The position numbers and the translations under genes were made by a program. DNA of 64,000 bases from Sweltsa coloradensis. Lineage: Eukaryota; Arthropoda; Insecta; Plecoptera; Chloroperlidae. The stretch is from contig JAMZAV010000445.1 in assembly GCA_024449915.1 (NCBI GenBank), positions 806,001 through 870,000 on the forward strand, written 5' to 3'. Shown here in pieces: positions 1 through 11,936 of this stretch. Every line of letters begins with the position of its first letter. Position 1 is the stretch's first letter. The notes under the pieces are model-generated. The model worked only from the letters and a program-made list of their open reading frames with translations, ran no database searches and was not told the origin of the DNA.

Positions 1-144
1 TATATAAATAGTTAGCCACCTGAAGAGGGTCACACCCAGTAAAAGTTATATATGCCAACCCTGCAGTGGGCATCCTTACGAAAAGGGTTTGAGAACATAT
101 CTATAGGTTTAATTAAAACAAAAATGTAATAATTTCGAATTGTT

Positions 145-290
145 TGAATTTTGAGATGTTCGTATTGTTCAAATTTCAAAATATTTTAATCTTGAAATGT
201 TCGTTATGTTCAAATTTCGAAATATTTGAATCTAGAAATGTTCGTTATGTCAAATCTCAAAATGTTCAAATTTAAAAATGTTTATAAAAT
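145..290. repeat. 41-bp degenerate AT-rich minisatellite
   Basis: About 3.5 units with the repeated core ATGTTCGTTATGTTCAAATT recur every 41 bp (cores near 156, 197 and 238). It lies immediately downstream of the exon's donor site, in the intron. The 41-bp period and the GTTCGTTA core resemble the satellite at 5.94 and 20.3 kb, so they may be related, but the similarity is weak. Confidence 0.6.
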
Positions 291-292
291 AC

Positions 293-478
293 CTGGTCTG
301 GGTCCCTGAGGTGCAGTCTTGTGGTGCAGCCGTACGGCAACTCCTCCCCGTCCGACAGTCGTATATTGGGCGGCAGGTCCAGCACCATGTCGGTTCTGAC
401 CGACTTGAGTCGCACGTGGCGGTCGCGGAGTGCGGCCACGTCTCGCTCCTCACACATGCCACCAGGCAGCGCCAGCAT
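293..478 (-). CDS. Internal protein-coding exon, 62 codons, gene not recognised
   Basis: Read on the minus strand, a pyrimidine-rich tract ending TTGTTGTAG leads into the exon at 478, and the exon closes at 293 with CAG followed by GTATTT, a good donor. The 186 bp are an exact multiple of three, so the exon is phase-symmetric in this frame. The translation is charged and protein-like, with segments such as CEERDVAALRDRHVRLKSVR and LPPNIRLSDGEELPYG; there is no signal peptide or membrane segment. It begins with ATG directly after the acceptor, so a translation start here is possible, but an internal exon is more likely. GC content is clearly above the AT-rich flanks, as expected of coding sequence. 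A second minus frame is also open across the exon but gives an improbable Cys/Trp/Arg-rich peptide. I do not recognise the family and give no function. No partner exon was found in the window. Confidence 0.7.
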
Positions 479-872
479 CTACAACAACCAGACAAAACAC
501 GGTCAGTTGGCAGTTAGCAAATAGCTATTTGCTCGGCCACGATGCATCCGACGTATATGAAACTTTGCAAAGTTGTCAATAAAGCATACATGGACAGCCC
601 TGCGGTTATAGATTTTCAAAATTTTGTCTTAATCAGCCAGAAAAAAATCACGAACATAGTCAATTTTGGAGTTTTTAACAAAATCAAAATCTGTGAAAAC
701 TAATTTACGTTTGATATATTTGGAAATGTGTTACTGCAGAGCCCTATATTTCCACATTCGTGACATATGTTCAAAATTTCAAACACCTGTGGTGTCAGTC
801 GGCCAAGCGAACAGCAATTCGCCTAAAACTTATGTCCTATACTCTTAATTATACCTATACTCCTTAAGTTAA
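479..872. other. Non-coding, probable intron
   Basis: This stretch lies upstream of the exon with respect to the gene. It holds the acceptor tract at its left edge and otherwise ordinary AT-rich sequence. I see no exon, RNA gene or repeat in it. Confidence 0.5.
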
Positions 873-962
873 TCCATTCCGACCGGGGTTTGAACCCGCG
901 GCTCCCCACCAACCCTGTCGATGAGGGAATAATGGCCAACCGGCGATCATATTTGTAATGGA
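873..962 (-). repeat. tRNA-derived SINE fragment
   Basis: On the minus strand there is a pol III B-box-like GGGTTCAAACCCC (about 884-898) with a looser A-box-like segment some 50 bp upstream. The surrounding bases (GACCGGGGTT...) match the copies at 25.18 kb and 55.36 kb, so all three belong to one family. The cloverleaf is degenerate, so this is not a functional tRNA. Confidence 0.5.
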
Positions 963-2570
963 ACCGCTGACTGGTCACGATTCCTCGCGGCTACTTCTAT
1001 CCCAAATACTTCTTCCCCAGGCTACTTATTATTAGTAGATGGTAACTTAGGCTATAAACAAAAGAGGTACATGTATATAGCATTTTTGAGTTTCATTTTA
1101 TAGGGTTTTGTAGCATCTATTTTTTGGCCCAAAAAATTGTGTATGAAGTTTAATTTTATTATTTTTAATTTTTGAATAAAATTGTATAAACAAGGCTTGA
1201 TACTTGGATAATTAATTAAATAGGACCGGAAGCCTTAGTTTAAGTGACAAACAAATAGCGCTTGTAAATTTCACAAATGCTAATATTTGACGTAGAAACC
1301 TTATTAGTGAAAAAAAATAGCATATTGTGTGTCACAATCTATGCGTATTGCATACAAGCAAAACGCCAATATCATTCAGGTCTAGACGTCGATTGCTCAA
1401 CTGGGACAGAAAGGTATTTCTGGAGTGATTATAAAAGCTCCGAGATGTATAGGGTTTCAAATTAGATTTACAAGAAAGAATAGAGGGAGATTATTTTATA
1501 TTTGAAGCTTTTGGAGAAGAGATAGACAGACAATGGGAACCATTAATATACACGCCATTATAAATTCTCGGTAGTAACAAATTTCCTCTTGTATATTTTA
1601 TCCTGTTAGTTATATTCTCTGTACCAACTGGAATGGAAGTACACCCCAACCCAACATAAATACATATATTTAAATCTCATTACAAAGTAGGTTGGAATGA
1701 CAAATTAACTTTATACTTCACAATGCACAGAGCAATGAGATTTATCTTTCAAATAATTTGCATAGCTGATAAGAACAGTAGCCTAGATAGATTGGCTGAA
1801 AGAGACTGTTCGGAGCGTGAGTGAGTGAGTAGAGTTTGATCGCTCGATGGTCTGCTTTATGCTTTAGCAGGCACGTAAGTGCATGCGCCTGTTCGGGACG
1901 CAAATAGCACGCTGTGTTGGCATAGCCATTAACACCTTGTTATCGCTGCACTTGTGGAGAATCTCGCAGAAAACCCTTTGTGCGAAGCAAGTTAAGCTTG
2001 CTACAAGACATGTACCCCGGCGCGACACACAAACGAGACGATAATCAATCTGTTTATTGAGATGGGAAAATTATTGCGGAAATAAGTAAATAAAAAACAT
2101 GTCGCTCGCCATGATGTTCGTAGTATGTATCTAAGTGTCATCGCCTACAGTCTACACTGCAGCGAGCGAGGGGAGACACTTGCAAACGAAACATGTCACT
2201 TAACGTTAATAAAGGATGTGTGCGATGATTGACAGAGCACTTCACATAATGTACTCATTCTCTTTCACACGTATGGGAATCATCCAGTGAAACACAAATA
2301 TATGATATACAAACTAAGCACAGTTGAACGCAACAAGTAATTTATTATCACCGTAATCTGCCTAATAAGATCAAATATACATTGTAAACACATTACTAGA
2401 AAATACCCCATCAACCAACCTAACAATCTACCAAATATCTTAGTATACAACCTGCGGGTTTTGTATTTGAATCTACTCTAAACCGCTGACGTATTCCTGT
2501 TGTCTTGAGCCAGACGTATGAAGGCTAGGCCCTACACTAACTTATTATGTATCGTCTTACCTAGGCCTAT
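963..2570. other. Non-coding, no recognised feature
   Basis: AT-rich sequence with scattered stops in all frames. A GTGAGTGAGTGAG-like short run occurs near 1818. I see no exon, RNA gene or element ends. Confidence 0.5.
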
Positions 2571-2997
2571 ATCTAAAATGGGACTCTGGGGGTAGAGGTT
2601 TTGTCAGTCGGGTCGGGTGGGGTATGAAACTACTTCGGGTCGGGTCGGGTCGGGTTCGGGTACTAAACAGCTTCGGGTCGGGTAGGGAAAATACGTTTGT
2701 TAAAATAATGAATTTTACTTATGAAGAATCTTACATTATAACTTTGTCCTAATACCTGCTCTGTTGTATGGATTTTCATTGAATTACATTGTATAAATGG
2801 CTATATAAATAAAAATGGCCTGGACCGGCACCTCCACCAATTAAGTTTGTAAATCCTGGACCGGCACCTCCACCATTCTCATAAAAATATTTTGTTGCTT
2901 GATAAACCGGATACCTTCTTTTGACTATCGGTCGGCCCCCAAGTAAGTACCCGAACCGTCCCGAAATTTCGGGTACCCGCACATCACTAATCTAAAA
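2571..2997. mobile_element. Non-autonomous hAT-like DNA transposon with 8-bp target duplication
   Basis: The element (2579-2989, 411 bp) is flanked by the perfect 8-bp direct repeat ATCTAAAA at 2571-2578 and 2990-2997, the duplication size of the hAT superfamily. Its ends are imperfect inverted repeats: the right end reversed reads TAGTGATGTGCGGGTA and the left end reads TGGGACTCTGGGGGTA. Subterminal TCGGG repeats on the left (2610-2690) and CCCGAA copies on the right (2950-2975) are typical of such elements. There is no transposase frame. Two copies of the GGCACCTCCACCA motif lie inside at 2825 and 2861. A partial second copy is at 28.73 kb. Confidence 0.8.
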
Positions 2998-4236
2998 TAA
3001 TGAACCCGTATCTATCAACATTGCGCTATTAATATTATTTAATAACAACCGGCAATATATTACATGGCATGACCATGACCATGACTGTGACCTTGACATT
3101 ATTGTCAGAAGTATAATACAAGTTTAATTACGCATTACAAAATTAGTCAGTGCATTATTAATATAAAAAAAACATAATGATAAGCAATTCACATTAGTAA
3201 GTGTACAGTAATTTAACAGGTGCTAATTCTGATTGTGTAATCCAAGATCTCTTTCCAACCTCCATCTTAGATTCAACTGACTCGCAAGCAGATATATTTA
3301 TTGGCGTACATGAAAAACATACATGAACTGAACTGAAACGATAGTAAATACTAAATAAAATTAAAAATAACATAAATTGGACAAATGGTTGAGAGTCAAG
3401 CCCGAAACATTTCAAATGAGACAGAGAAGTGGAGGAAATGCTGTTCTGCCCACACAGGACACAGCACACGCCATGCAGGCCGGCCCAGCCCAGAGCATCG
3501 TACAGACAAGATAGCCTAACCCTGAACTAGTGTTACCATCTAATATCACTTTGCAGCTCTCAATGCCAACTAATTGACTTTTCCACGAACTATCAGAGAA
3601 AGACAGACCCCCCCCCCCCCCACCGTGCAGTGGGGACAGATTATCATCGTTAGAGCCTTCCCATTGTGCATGGGCGTAATACATCATTTAGCCGCAGTGA
3701 GCTGCGAGGGGCTAGGCCTACTAGACAAGGCCAGGCGGACGGGCTGACGTCACCCAGCACTTAATCATATGCAGGAGATATTGCAATTACCCAAGGGTGT
3801 ACACCAGGGATACGACACAGGTACTTCATTACATGAAGAGAATACGATAAAGTTCGTAACCTTTCATCAGATTATATCTGTACCAGATGTAGCAAATTGT
3901 TATATTTTATTTAAATTATTATTTTAAGACCGTTGTTTGACTTCGGGACAACTGTCTTAAAATGTTACATTTTTCATTTAATAATTCGCTTGATCGGCAA
4001 ATCCTTACAAATTACCCATTTAATGACATACGAACTGTCATTTACTGAAACATTTAAGCACTATTTGGAAAATGTGCTCTGATCGCGCAATGCACACATT
4101 ATTAATTAACATTTTGCCTTTGGTGTAAATCACAACTAATGGTACAAACAATCGAGATTCCAAGTGATCCAGCTGCATTCTGCGTCAAATCCTAGTTTGC
4201 TCGAACTCATCAAACAGTCAATTCAAATTAGAAAAA
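2998..4236. other. Non-coding
   Basis: Unique-looking sequence holding a run of 14-15 C near 3608 and a perfect TGACGTCA palindrome at 3745-3752. Open frames on the minus strand at 3.2-3.7 kb have no splice or composition support. I see no gene. Confidence 0.45.
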
Positions 4237-4254
4237 CCCGGCACCTCCACCAAA
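4237..4254 (-). repeat. Solitary copy of the GGTGGAGGYGCCGGG motif
   Basis: CCCGGCACCTCCACCAAA, a perfect minus-orientation copy, sits in sequence with no other recognisable repeat. It is one of about 20 copies in the window. Confidence 0.8.
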
Positions 4255-4732
4255 ACTCTACGTTTTTAATACGATATCAATTAACTTAACGAAAATCGTT
4301 GCCTGGTGGGACAAACTTATTAAAATGAGGTTCAGGAAACTTACATGATCGTGTAATGTGCGTGACGAAGTAGGATGTGATACAAATATGTAGCAGTGTA
4401 GCAATGTAGCAGCATGTATACAACGTTCAACCACAGCCAAAAGGTCTAGATAAAAGAGAGTAAACCGGTGACTGGATAACATCCTGTGCTCTAGACTGTG
4501 GCCTATATACCCAACAACATCCGCTCTTGACCACACGACAAAGAACGAACGGTTATTGGCAGACGGTTAGGCCTTATCGTGCAAGTGATAAGAGGTTAAC
4601 GCCCTAAGCATTACGACCAACAACACGATTGCCAAGATGCAAATCGACTGGACAAACCGCGAGAAAACACAAAACAAGTCGGTTTTATGTTTTGGATAAG
4701 GGTTGCCGCTACTTTGTAGTACAATCTTAAAA

Positions 4733-4838
4733 TAACTGGAAACCCCAATCAGAAACTTTAGATATTGTACCGCTTGGAGAATTCAGATAACTTGAAACCC
4801 CAATCAGAAACTTTAGATATTGTATCGCTTGGAGAATA
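4733..4838. repeat. 55-bp direct tandem duplication
   Basis: Two near-identical units starting at about 4733 and 4788 share AACCCCAATCAGAAACTTTA and the following TTGTAYCGCTTGGAGAAT. Only one or two bases differ, so the duplication is recent. Confidence 0.85.
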
Positions 4839-5110
4839 GTGAAGGGGAAGGTAGGCCTACGCCTACACTCAATAGATTCCAAGTATAAGGCGATGTCACC
4901 ACAGCCGAAAAGCTTTTACTCCCCTTACGAAAACTGATTGTAGGCCTATATAGCCTAATGACGAAACCTGTCCAGGAACAGAGAGCCTCTTACCGGGAAA
5001 ACTTTCCGGTGGTGTTTGAAAATAGCTGGGAGAGAATGTCAAAGGGTTATTTTGATTTGTTAGATTCCGTCACATCATTCATATTTGACTGAGGAAAACC
5101 TTCACCTTGG

Positions 5111-5113
5111 TAA

Positions 5114-5195
<82 letters not shown>

Positions 5196-5269
5196 TAAAA
5201 ATGACAATAATAATATATAATAATAATAACAATAATGAATCAATAATAATAATAATAATAATAATAATT
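5111..5269. repeat. (TAA)n microsatellite
   Basis: A near-perfect TAA run of about 80 bp (5115-5194) is followed by interrupted TAA sequence to 5269. It produces long artificial Leu or Tyr open frames on the minus strand. Confidence 0.97.
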
Positions 5270-5614
5270 TGATGGATTGCCTCACGTCTCATATTTGTGC
5301 AACTAGCTATGACCGAATAGGAGGGAACGTAAGGAATGACGCGGGGTGACAAGGGTGTGACAGGCCTTGCTGGTCAGAACCACCACAAGCTATGGGGAGG
5401 GCAGGGGTATCACCCCACGTCGTGGTAGTCTCCGTCATGTATCAATATCCGTCCGTGTTGTCTTTGTCGTCGCGTGGGAGTAGATAAAGGGAAGGGGTTC
5501 CCGACGACGACCCAGAGCTCGCCATAAATAAAAATAAAAATATAAATAGTCTGTTATTTCTTTGATTGAAGAAAAGGGCGAATTTAAGCCAAAATGTCTC
5601 CTCTGACAATAGTT

Positions 5615-5880
5615 AATGAGGATTGCTGGTGAGGGAGTCGAAGCAGCGACCTCTGGGCTAGAAAGTGCGCTAGGCTTGGACTCCCTGCACGTGGCGTTGC
5701 ACACAGCAACATGCACTGGCTGCAACCACGTGCTCCAGACGTCCTTGGCGATGCACGCGGCGTTGCCAGATCTCCGGCGGGGTCTAGTGCGCAGACTCGC
5801 CGCGCGCGTCACTCGTTCGATACGACGTGATGTGAGCTTCCCGCCAAGAGGACGGTGCTGGTATGACGACACGAACTAGC
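5615..5880. other. GC-rich patch, possible exon or CpG-rich element
   Basis: About 260 bp are much richer in GC and CpG than the flanks. Both strands stay open: 87 codons plus, 145 codons minus including AT-rich flank. A segment on the minus strand (GGTCGCTGCTTCGACTCCC, around 5640) resembles a decayed tRNA B box, so a SINE origin is as likely as coding. I found no clear splice pair and assign no product. Confidence 0.2.
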
Positions 5881-5939
5881 CAGACAGACACTGTCTACAC
5901 CTACCTCATTTAAGCTTAAACTTTGGTTTATAATTTTAA

Positions 5940-6316
5940 ATAATTCGTAAAATGAGTTCTAGACGTTTGTTAAAGCGATCTAGGCGTCATAACGTTCGTT
6001 AAGAGTTAGTCGCTACTTAAAAAGAGTTCTAGACATTACCTAAATAAATCATTACCTAAATAAATTAAAACGTTCGTTAAGAGTTTTAGACGTTGTTTAA
6101 AGATATCAAAAAGTTCTTTAAGATTTCTAGACGTTACTTAAAGATATCAAAAAGTTCGTTGAGAATTCTAGACGTTACTTAAAGATATCAAAACGTTCGT
6201 TGAGAATTCTAGACGTTACTTGAAGAGAACAAAACGTTAGGAAGGAGTTCTAAGCGTTATTTAAAGAAACTCGAAAGATCGTTAATATTTCTAGACTACT
6301 TAAAAAGATCAAATGA
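5940..6316. repeat. 41-bp satellite, locus 1
   Basis: Eight to nine diverged units carry the core CGTTCGTTAAGAGTTCTAGA followed by CGTTACTTAAAGA, spaced 41 bp (for example TAGACGTT at 6087, 6128 and 6169). The same repeat recurs at 20.30-20.46 kb. Confidence 0.9.
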
Positions 6317-7265
6317 GAGAGAAATTAAACATTAACTAAACAAAGATCAAATCGTTCGTGAAAGAGTTCAATAAATCTAGTTACATAGAATGTAGAAGAA
6401 AAAATGACAAACTTCTGTCTTTCCAGTAAGAATTTTCCTCTCTCATAGGTCGTGATAAATCTGGAGCTGGTCAAGTATGAGAAGTAGTATGAAAACATAG
6501 TTACTGGCTTTGCATTAGAGAACTTGTAATCGACGCCCCGAGCCCGTGACCACGTGACACTAAGCTTGCCGGCGGAAGCGCACAGTGCATGCGCGCGCAC
6601 ACCGGAAGACGTCGGAATATGAAATATCGCGAGCGAACGCGTGAAACCGATGCTAATCTCGGCCTTTGTTTTCGGAATGAAACAAAGAGCTTAGGAAGCA
6701 AAGCACCGGACAAGACTCGGCCCGAACATTTAACCTCAATTATCACAGGCGGACTCTGAAATAATTGTGCAGCAGATGCATTCATTATCTGGGCCCCCTA
6801 TAGGTTGGGAGGGCGCTCAACATTGTCCACCAACCTGCACATGTTTACCGACATGATATAAATTTGTTGAAAACAATTGGAGATAAAGTTTGTAATTGTG
6901 TCTGCATATCAAGCTTGATTTTCTTCGTGTCTACTGCAGCAGCAAATCCACCTTCATGATTCTAAATTACAACAGGAGGAAATGAGATGGCGAACCCAAG
7001 GTGATGTAAATATAGAAGCTCCGAAGTTTGTTTTACCTTAACCAGAACTAAACCAAATTAAGACGTCAATATATTATGTTTTACCGCATTAAAATATGTG
7101 TTCAGTTTGAATATACCGCAATTACACCGATATATTATATTGGATGACACGTTCCAGAAGATTTGTTTAGATGAAACAAGGTGGAAGTCCGACCATTGGT
7201 TTATATAATAATATGTAGACGGTCTTATTACTAACAGCTTGTAGCTTGTAAGACCGCCCACAGCT
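6317..7265. other. Non-coding
   Basis: A GC-richer part at 6530-6780 precedes AT-rich sequence. Minus-strand open frames there have no supporting splice sites or recognisable domain. I see no further feature. Confidence 0.4.
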
Positions 7266-7415
7266 AGGCCCGGTTTCACCAAACTGCTATCTGAAGATTA
7301 TATACACTGAAGGTCGATAAAGAAGTTTCCAACAGGGAAACTGATTATATTAATCTGAAGTTTATAATATAATCTTAGTTTCAACTTAAAATTAGAGTTT
7401 GGTAAAACCAGGCCT
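7266..7415. mobile_element. Small MITE with about 20-bp terminal inverted repeats
   Basis: The left end AGGCCCGGTTTCACCAAACT and the right end, reversed, AGGCCTGGTTTTACCAAACT match at 18 of 20 positions. The 150-bp interior is AT-rich and non-coding. The target duplication is not clear, so the superfamily is left open. A lone similar end, TTTGGTGAAACCGGG, occurs at about 43219-43233. Confidence 0.6.
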
Positions 7416-7440
7416 TAAATACAACAATATTGTTCTGTTA

Positions 7441-7725
7441 AGACCACCACATCACCCACCCACTCATCACTCTACCACACACCATAATGCCCTACCACTC
7501 ACCACATCACCCTATCACTCACCATATCGCCCTACCACTCACCACATCAAACATTCAAGACACAACAATAATTTATTTTACGATCACCATATCACCCTAC
7601 CATCACCGCATCACCTACCACTCACCATATCACCATATCAAACATCAGAACACAACAATATGTTATTTACGATCACCATTCACCCTACCACTCACCATAT
7701 CACCCTACCACTCACCATATGGAAC
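7441..7725 (+). repeat. Degenerate CACC-rich tandem repeat
   Basis: Short units such as CACCCTACCACTCACCATAT are repeated, and a larger block containing ACACAACAATA and TTACGATCACCAT appears twice about 105 bp apart. The His/Pro/Thr-rich open frames here are repeat artefacts. Confidence 0.85.
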
Positions 7726-9930
7726 ATTGAGGAACACGGCGTCACTAATCACTCTCTGAATTGAGTTCTCGAAACAACTGCACTTAGTTTCGCATTTGAA
7801 TGTTTTAATCCTGCGAAGTTGTTATCAAACTGTGGGGTTATCAACGAGCCCGTCACTGTGTGTCCAACAAGTATATATAGGCCCACTCGTCTGTGTCGGT
7901 TCAATTAGAGCGGCCGTTCTAAAACATGTGCTCGTCTGTCTACGCATTCAATAAAAAACATATTTAACATTCGGATTACGACGCGATAAGGCCCATGCAG
8001 GCCAGACAGACAATTTTCAAATTAGCACATTGCGAGTGCTAATAATTCATGCAAAGTGCATGACGACGATTGCATCAGACAGTGCGCGAGTTATCATGCT
8101 GCACTAGCGGTAATGAGACGGTGTTTTAATATAGGGGCGTCAGAAGCCAGACTAACTCTCTCCTCCCCCCACCCCTCGCCTGTTGCACATGCACCTGTCA
8201 TGGCGGCGCAGACGGGCGATAGGGGTCGGAGGGGGGAGGGGGGGGGGCACCTAGCTGTTAGAACAAACTGTAGACGTCTTATTATAGAACCCCCCCCCCC
8301 TCCTCCCCTTCACACAAAGATCAAGGGTGTAAGCATCAAACGTAGAATATTTCGTTTCATCATCATCGATTCAATTTTTTAATTTTGCATTTGTGACAGT
8401 TGTAAAATAATTAATAAGATTGATTTGAACAGAATTTCTCGGTACTTAATTTGTCATGTTGATCTGTGAATTTCTCCACGTCCATTATCCACTTCACAAT
8501 TTGGTTTACTTATTTATATTTATCTATTTTATCAACACAGTTCTCGACAGTAATTGTTATTTTGAATGTCTTCGTGTGCGCGTCTAAACATTTGTGTAAA
8601 CAACCAAATAACCCTTAATTTTAATTGCGTTTCTGTCTTCGTTTGCTGCAGATAATTTTAACATTTGGTAGTAACACTTTGTATGTTCCCTTTTACATTT
8701 TGCTAAAGTTACACTTTCATTCATTAAAATGCGCTAAACGTACGTTTTCCCGATTATTCATGTTTTTATTCCTTCCATTATTAGGTTTAGGCCGAGTGAA
8801 AAAAGTCCCGAAACAAGTTCTAGTCTTCAGCGTGACTGCGTGACCCCGTCCTTATAAGGGAAAAGAGACAAACTATTGTAAGCTATTCGAATGGTTTCTA
8901 CTTTTGTTCTAACGTTGGATCTGATTTAAAATTCGCATCTTTGAGCAGGCGTCCGGTCCGGTCCACGCTGCTGTATCTACATTGCAAAGTGTAGTAAAAC
9001 ATGCGCGCGACAAACCAAGGTAAGATCCGCCCAAGTGAATACACAACTAAGTGTATCTGTGTAGGTTTTATAGATAATACCATCACAGAGGCGCTAGCAT
9101 CGCTCAATGCAGCAGCGCAACACGAGAACATTTCAAAACACGTTTTTATTCAAGTTCTGAATATTTCATTCGATTTCTTGGAAAATCCTTCTCGACAAAA
9201 TTACAAATTTTGATTTCAATTGTCAAAGAGTTTCGATTTTTCAAAAACAAAAAGTTCAAAACTTTTCAACTTTTTTTTCTTCTTCGTGTAAATGCATTAA
9301 GAACGCGTTTAAATGATATGAAATAAAAACAAATGTCTGGTTGGTCTGTCTGGAATCCTCTGGCCCAAGGACGTCGGGCTCTGTTTTGCCCCGAGAGTCA
9401 CAGCCAGCCAGACGTGCGCCCAGCGGCCGCTTCGCCAACTAACTATCATTACGTCCAGCCAGACAGTGCACTGACTGCAGGGCTCTCTTGCTGGTGCATG
9501 GGCAATCATCATTGAAGAACAATATACGACAATGACTTATGAACGTTCGAAGTTCTCTTGTAATTGCATCGTCTCTTTGAACGTTTTAAAATCTGATTTT
9601 AAAATGTTTTCGAATCATTGTTATCAACAGAGAAAGAAATAAACTCACTGAAATTCACGAATGGACCATGCGGGAGAAAAAACATCCTTGGAATTAGAAG
9701 TTTCTTGAATATATTAACGTGGTTAAAAATTACCACCACCTTCATACAAGACTAGAGTAAAAAAAATGCATTCTTGAACCTAGAGACAGCTACTCGTCAT
9801 TGCTGATGAGTCTTTCAACGGATAAACTATTTCAAAATCGGTTCAACAAAAATGAAACACATAATGTTTACAATAAAATAAGAGTGATATTAGGCTAAAC
9901 TAATACTAGGAAACAAAGTTCCATATATAT
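7726..9930. other. Non-coding
   Basis: Mostly unique sequence with G and C runs at 8236-8248 and 8289-8300. Short frames on both strands at 8.9-9.5 kb have no splice support. I see no gene or RNA. Confidence 0.4.
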
Positions 9931-10106
9931 ATGCATTACTTTTCTGTCCGCCCGTCCGTCTGTGCATGTGTCACGTTTCACTAAAGAAATCGAACACGAG
10001 GTTCAAATTAACATGGATTCTGTACATTGATGACGACACAGAGTTATGTTGGTACACTGGAAGTCCGGGGGGGGGGGGGGGTGTCCAACCCGGCACCTCC
10101 ACCAAA
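9931..10106 (-). repeat. Dispersed repeat ending in poly-G plus the GGTGGAGGYGCCGGG motif, copy 1
   Basis: ATGCATTACTTTTCTGTCCG, then CCGTCCGTCTGTGCATGTGTCACG, leads to a run of 14 G at about 10068 and then CCCGGCACCTCCACCAAA at 10089-10106. The same order of blocks occurs at 11937-12156. The strand given is that of the motif. Confidence 0.65.
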
Positions 10107-11936
10107 TGTATCAACGAGGGTGATTTATTCGTGTATCCTTCTTAGACAATCTGTCATGTATACTCCTGCTTGTTTTTGAACTTGAAATATATATAGTGTG
10201 AAACCAAAAAATTACAAACTCAAAATCCGACTATGAACCCTGGTTTCCAGTCCAAGTTACAGCAGATTTCAGATATCCAGAATAGAGTATATACAGTATA
10301 TTTTATCTTGTAACGTTTTTTAGTTTAGAGAGCCAATACTGTATTGGTTTACTTCAAGCGGGATGTTACAAAACATGTATAAATGCAGTGACCAAAGGCT
10401 AACGTAAACAAATGCATGACATAAAAGCATGTCTAAAATATAATTACCCTTACTTTATATTATAGGTAAAAGGCGAAACTTTATCAACAAATCAGTGTGA
10501 ACATATTAGATTGTTTTGCTAACACAGGCGTAGTTAGAGGCAAACTATTCGTCAGGAGTACGCCACGCGCCGAGCCGACATGCATTGAACTTACTTGAAA
10601 GCCCATCATCCGCCATTATCTTGTGTCTCGACTATCTCCAGCAGCCCCCATCAGAACCACGATGAGCACACGAGACACCTTTGTAAAGTACTCCACTTCG
10701 TACGTGTCTGCACAGACCCCGTATCAACACTATCGCGAACAACTATTACAACACCTGTCCACAATAATAAGTGATAACACAATCGCCAATCGACGTATCT
10801 GACAAAAGACTCGTCTCGTACGAAACGTCAGGTAGGCTATTGAACTTGCCAGTTCGCTGACCGGTGCGACTGCGAGTGTAAATGGGTCACAGTTAGTATT
10901 TGAAAGTCAGGTAGGTAGGAAGGTAGCAACCGAACGTGCACTCCTCCCGAGCGCATGTGTACGACTGAGTGCCACTAGACGTCCTTCGTAGGAGCCGAAA
11001 CTCCGGCATGACCTCTCCGCAATCACCTTCACCTGACTAAGACATGTATACCGGCTGTGTACGTATGTAAGCTCTTGGTACCTACCTAGCTAGCTAGACA
11101 GTGGCTCAGGGGTGTCCAATAACACGACAGGTAGGTGGGGCGTGATAGCCAGGGGTGTCCAAATACACAACATGTAGTGTTAGGTGCAGAGGTATACACT
11201 CAACACACTATCCCGTGCCTACTATAGAAATGCATACAAAATAAAATGGAGAAATTGGTGACACAAACAGCAGCAACTCGTCCTATTACACTATTAACTT
11301 TAATATAGAGGTTGAGTGTATATCGTCGACAAAAGCAAATTAAAAGGTAGAACGGGAACCTTAACTTTTAAAAATATCTTCCTGTTGTAGATGAGTAGCA
11401 ATCTGCAACCATATCGAACGATTTTGAAGTGTGAAGGTATTAGCCTTACAGTTACTTTGGTTTAAGTCTCGACTGAAACCGTCTTTCCACTAACTGTGAC
11501 CAAATTTCTGCACATTTTATCTTGTTATCCAATATGGCAACTAAAAGTTATCGCACTTCAACGTATTTCAGATAATAATTCTTAAAGCCACGGTTGAATG
11601 GGAGTACACCGTAACAAGGCAAGCACATAAGAGTTAACGTGCGCGAGAGGGTTGCCCACCGCCGATATTCACGCACGTGACGTCATCAAATGTCGCCCGT
11701 CAATGAAGCAAAGAACTTGAACAGTGGATCACGAGCTTTGTGCAGGGAGCCCCAGGGCTGCGTAGTGTGACACCGCTCCGCCAGGGGCGAGGAGACCTGT
11801 CAATATTGAAGCCGAGCTGTCTGTCACGTAGCCGCGTTGACGCGACTACCCCACAGACCAGGGGTGAGAGTTGTCGGTTATCATCTCAAGGTTAGCAAAG
11901 GCCTACTCTGGGGTGAGTATTAGTCGACTCGCATGT
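10107..11936. other. Non-coding
   Basis: No exon or RNA gene was seen. A CACGTGACGTCATC element (E box overlapping a perfect TGACGTCA at 11678-11685) lies in a GC-richer part at 11640-11860. Confidence 0.4.

Noticed and set aside
2610..2690. TCGGG runs as an interstitial telomere
   Set aside because: They are subterminal repeats of the hAT-like element, present in the same position in its second copy and mirrored at its other end.
5047..5352. Leu/Tyr-rich minus frames that look like membrane segments
   Set aside because: Artefact of the TAA trinucleotide run.
5435..5872. Longest open frame in the window, 145 codons on the minus strand
   Set aside because: It runs from a GC-rich patch into AT-rich sequence that encodes low-complexity Tyr/Phe; the opposite strand is open too. 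No splice sites or domain.
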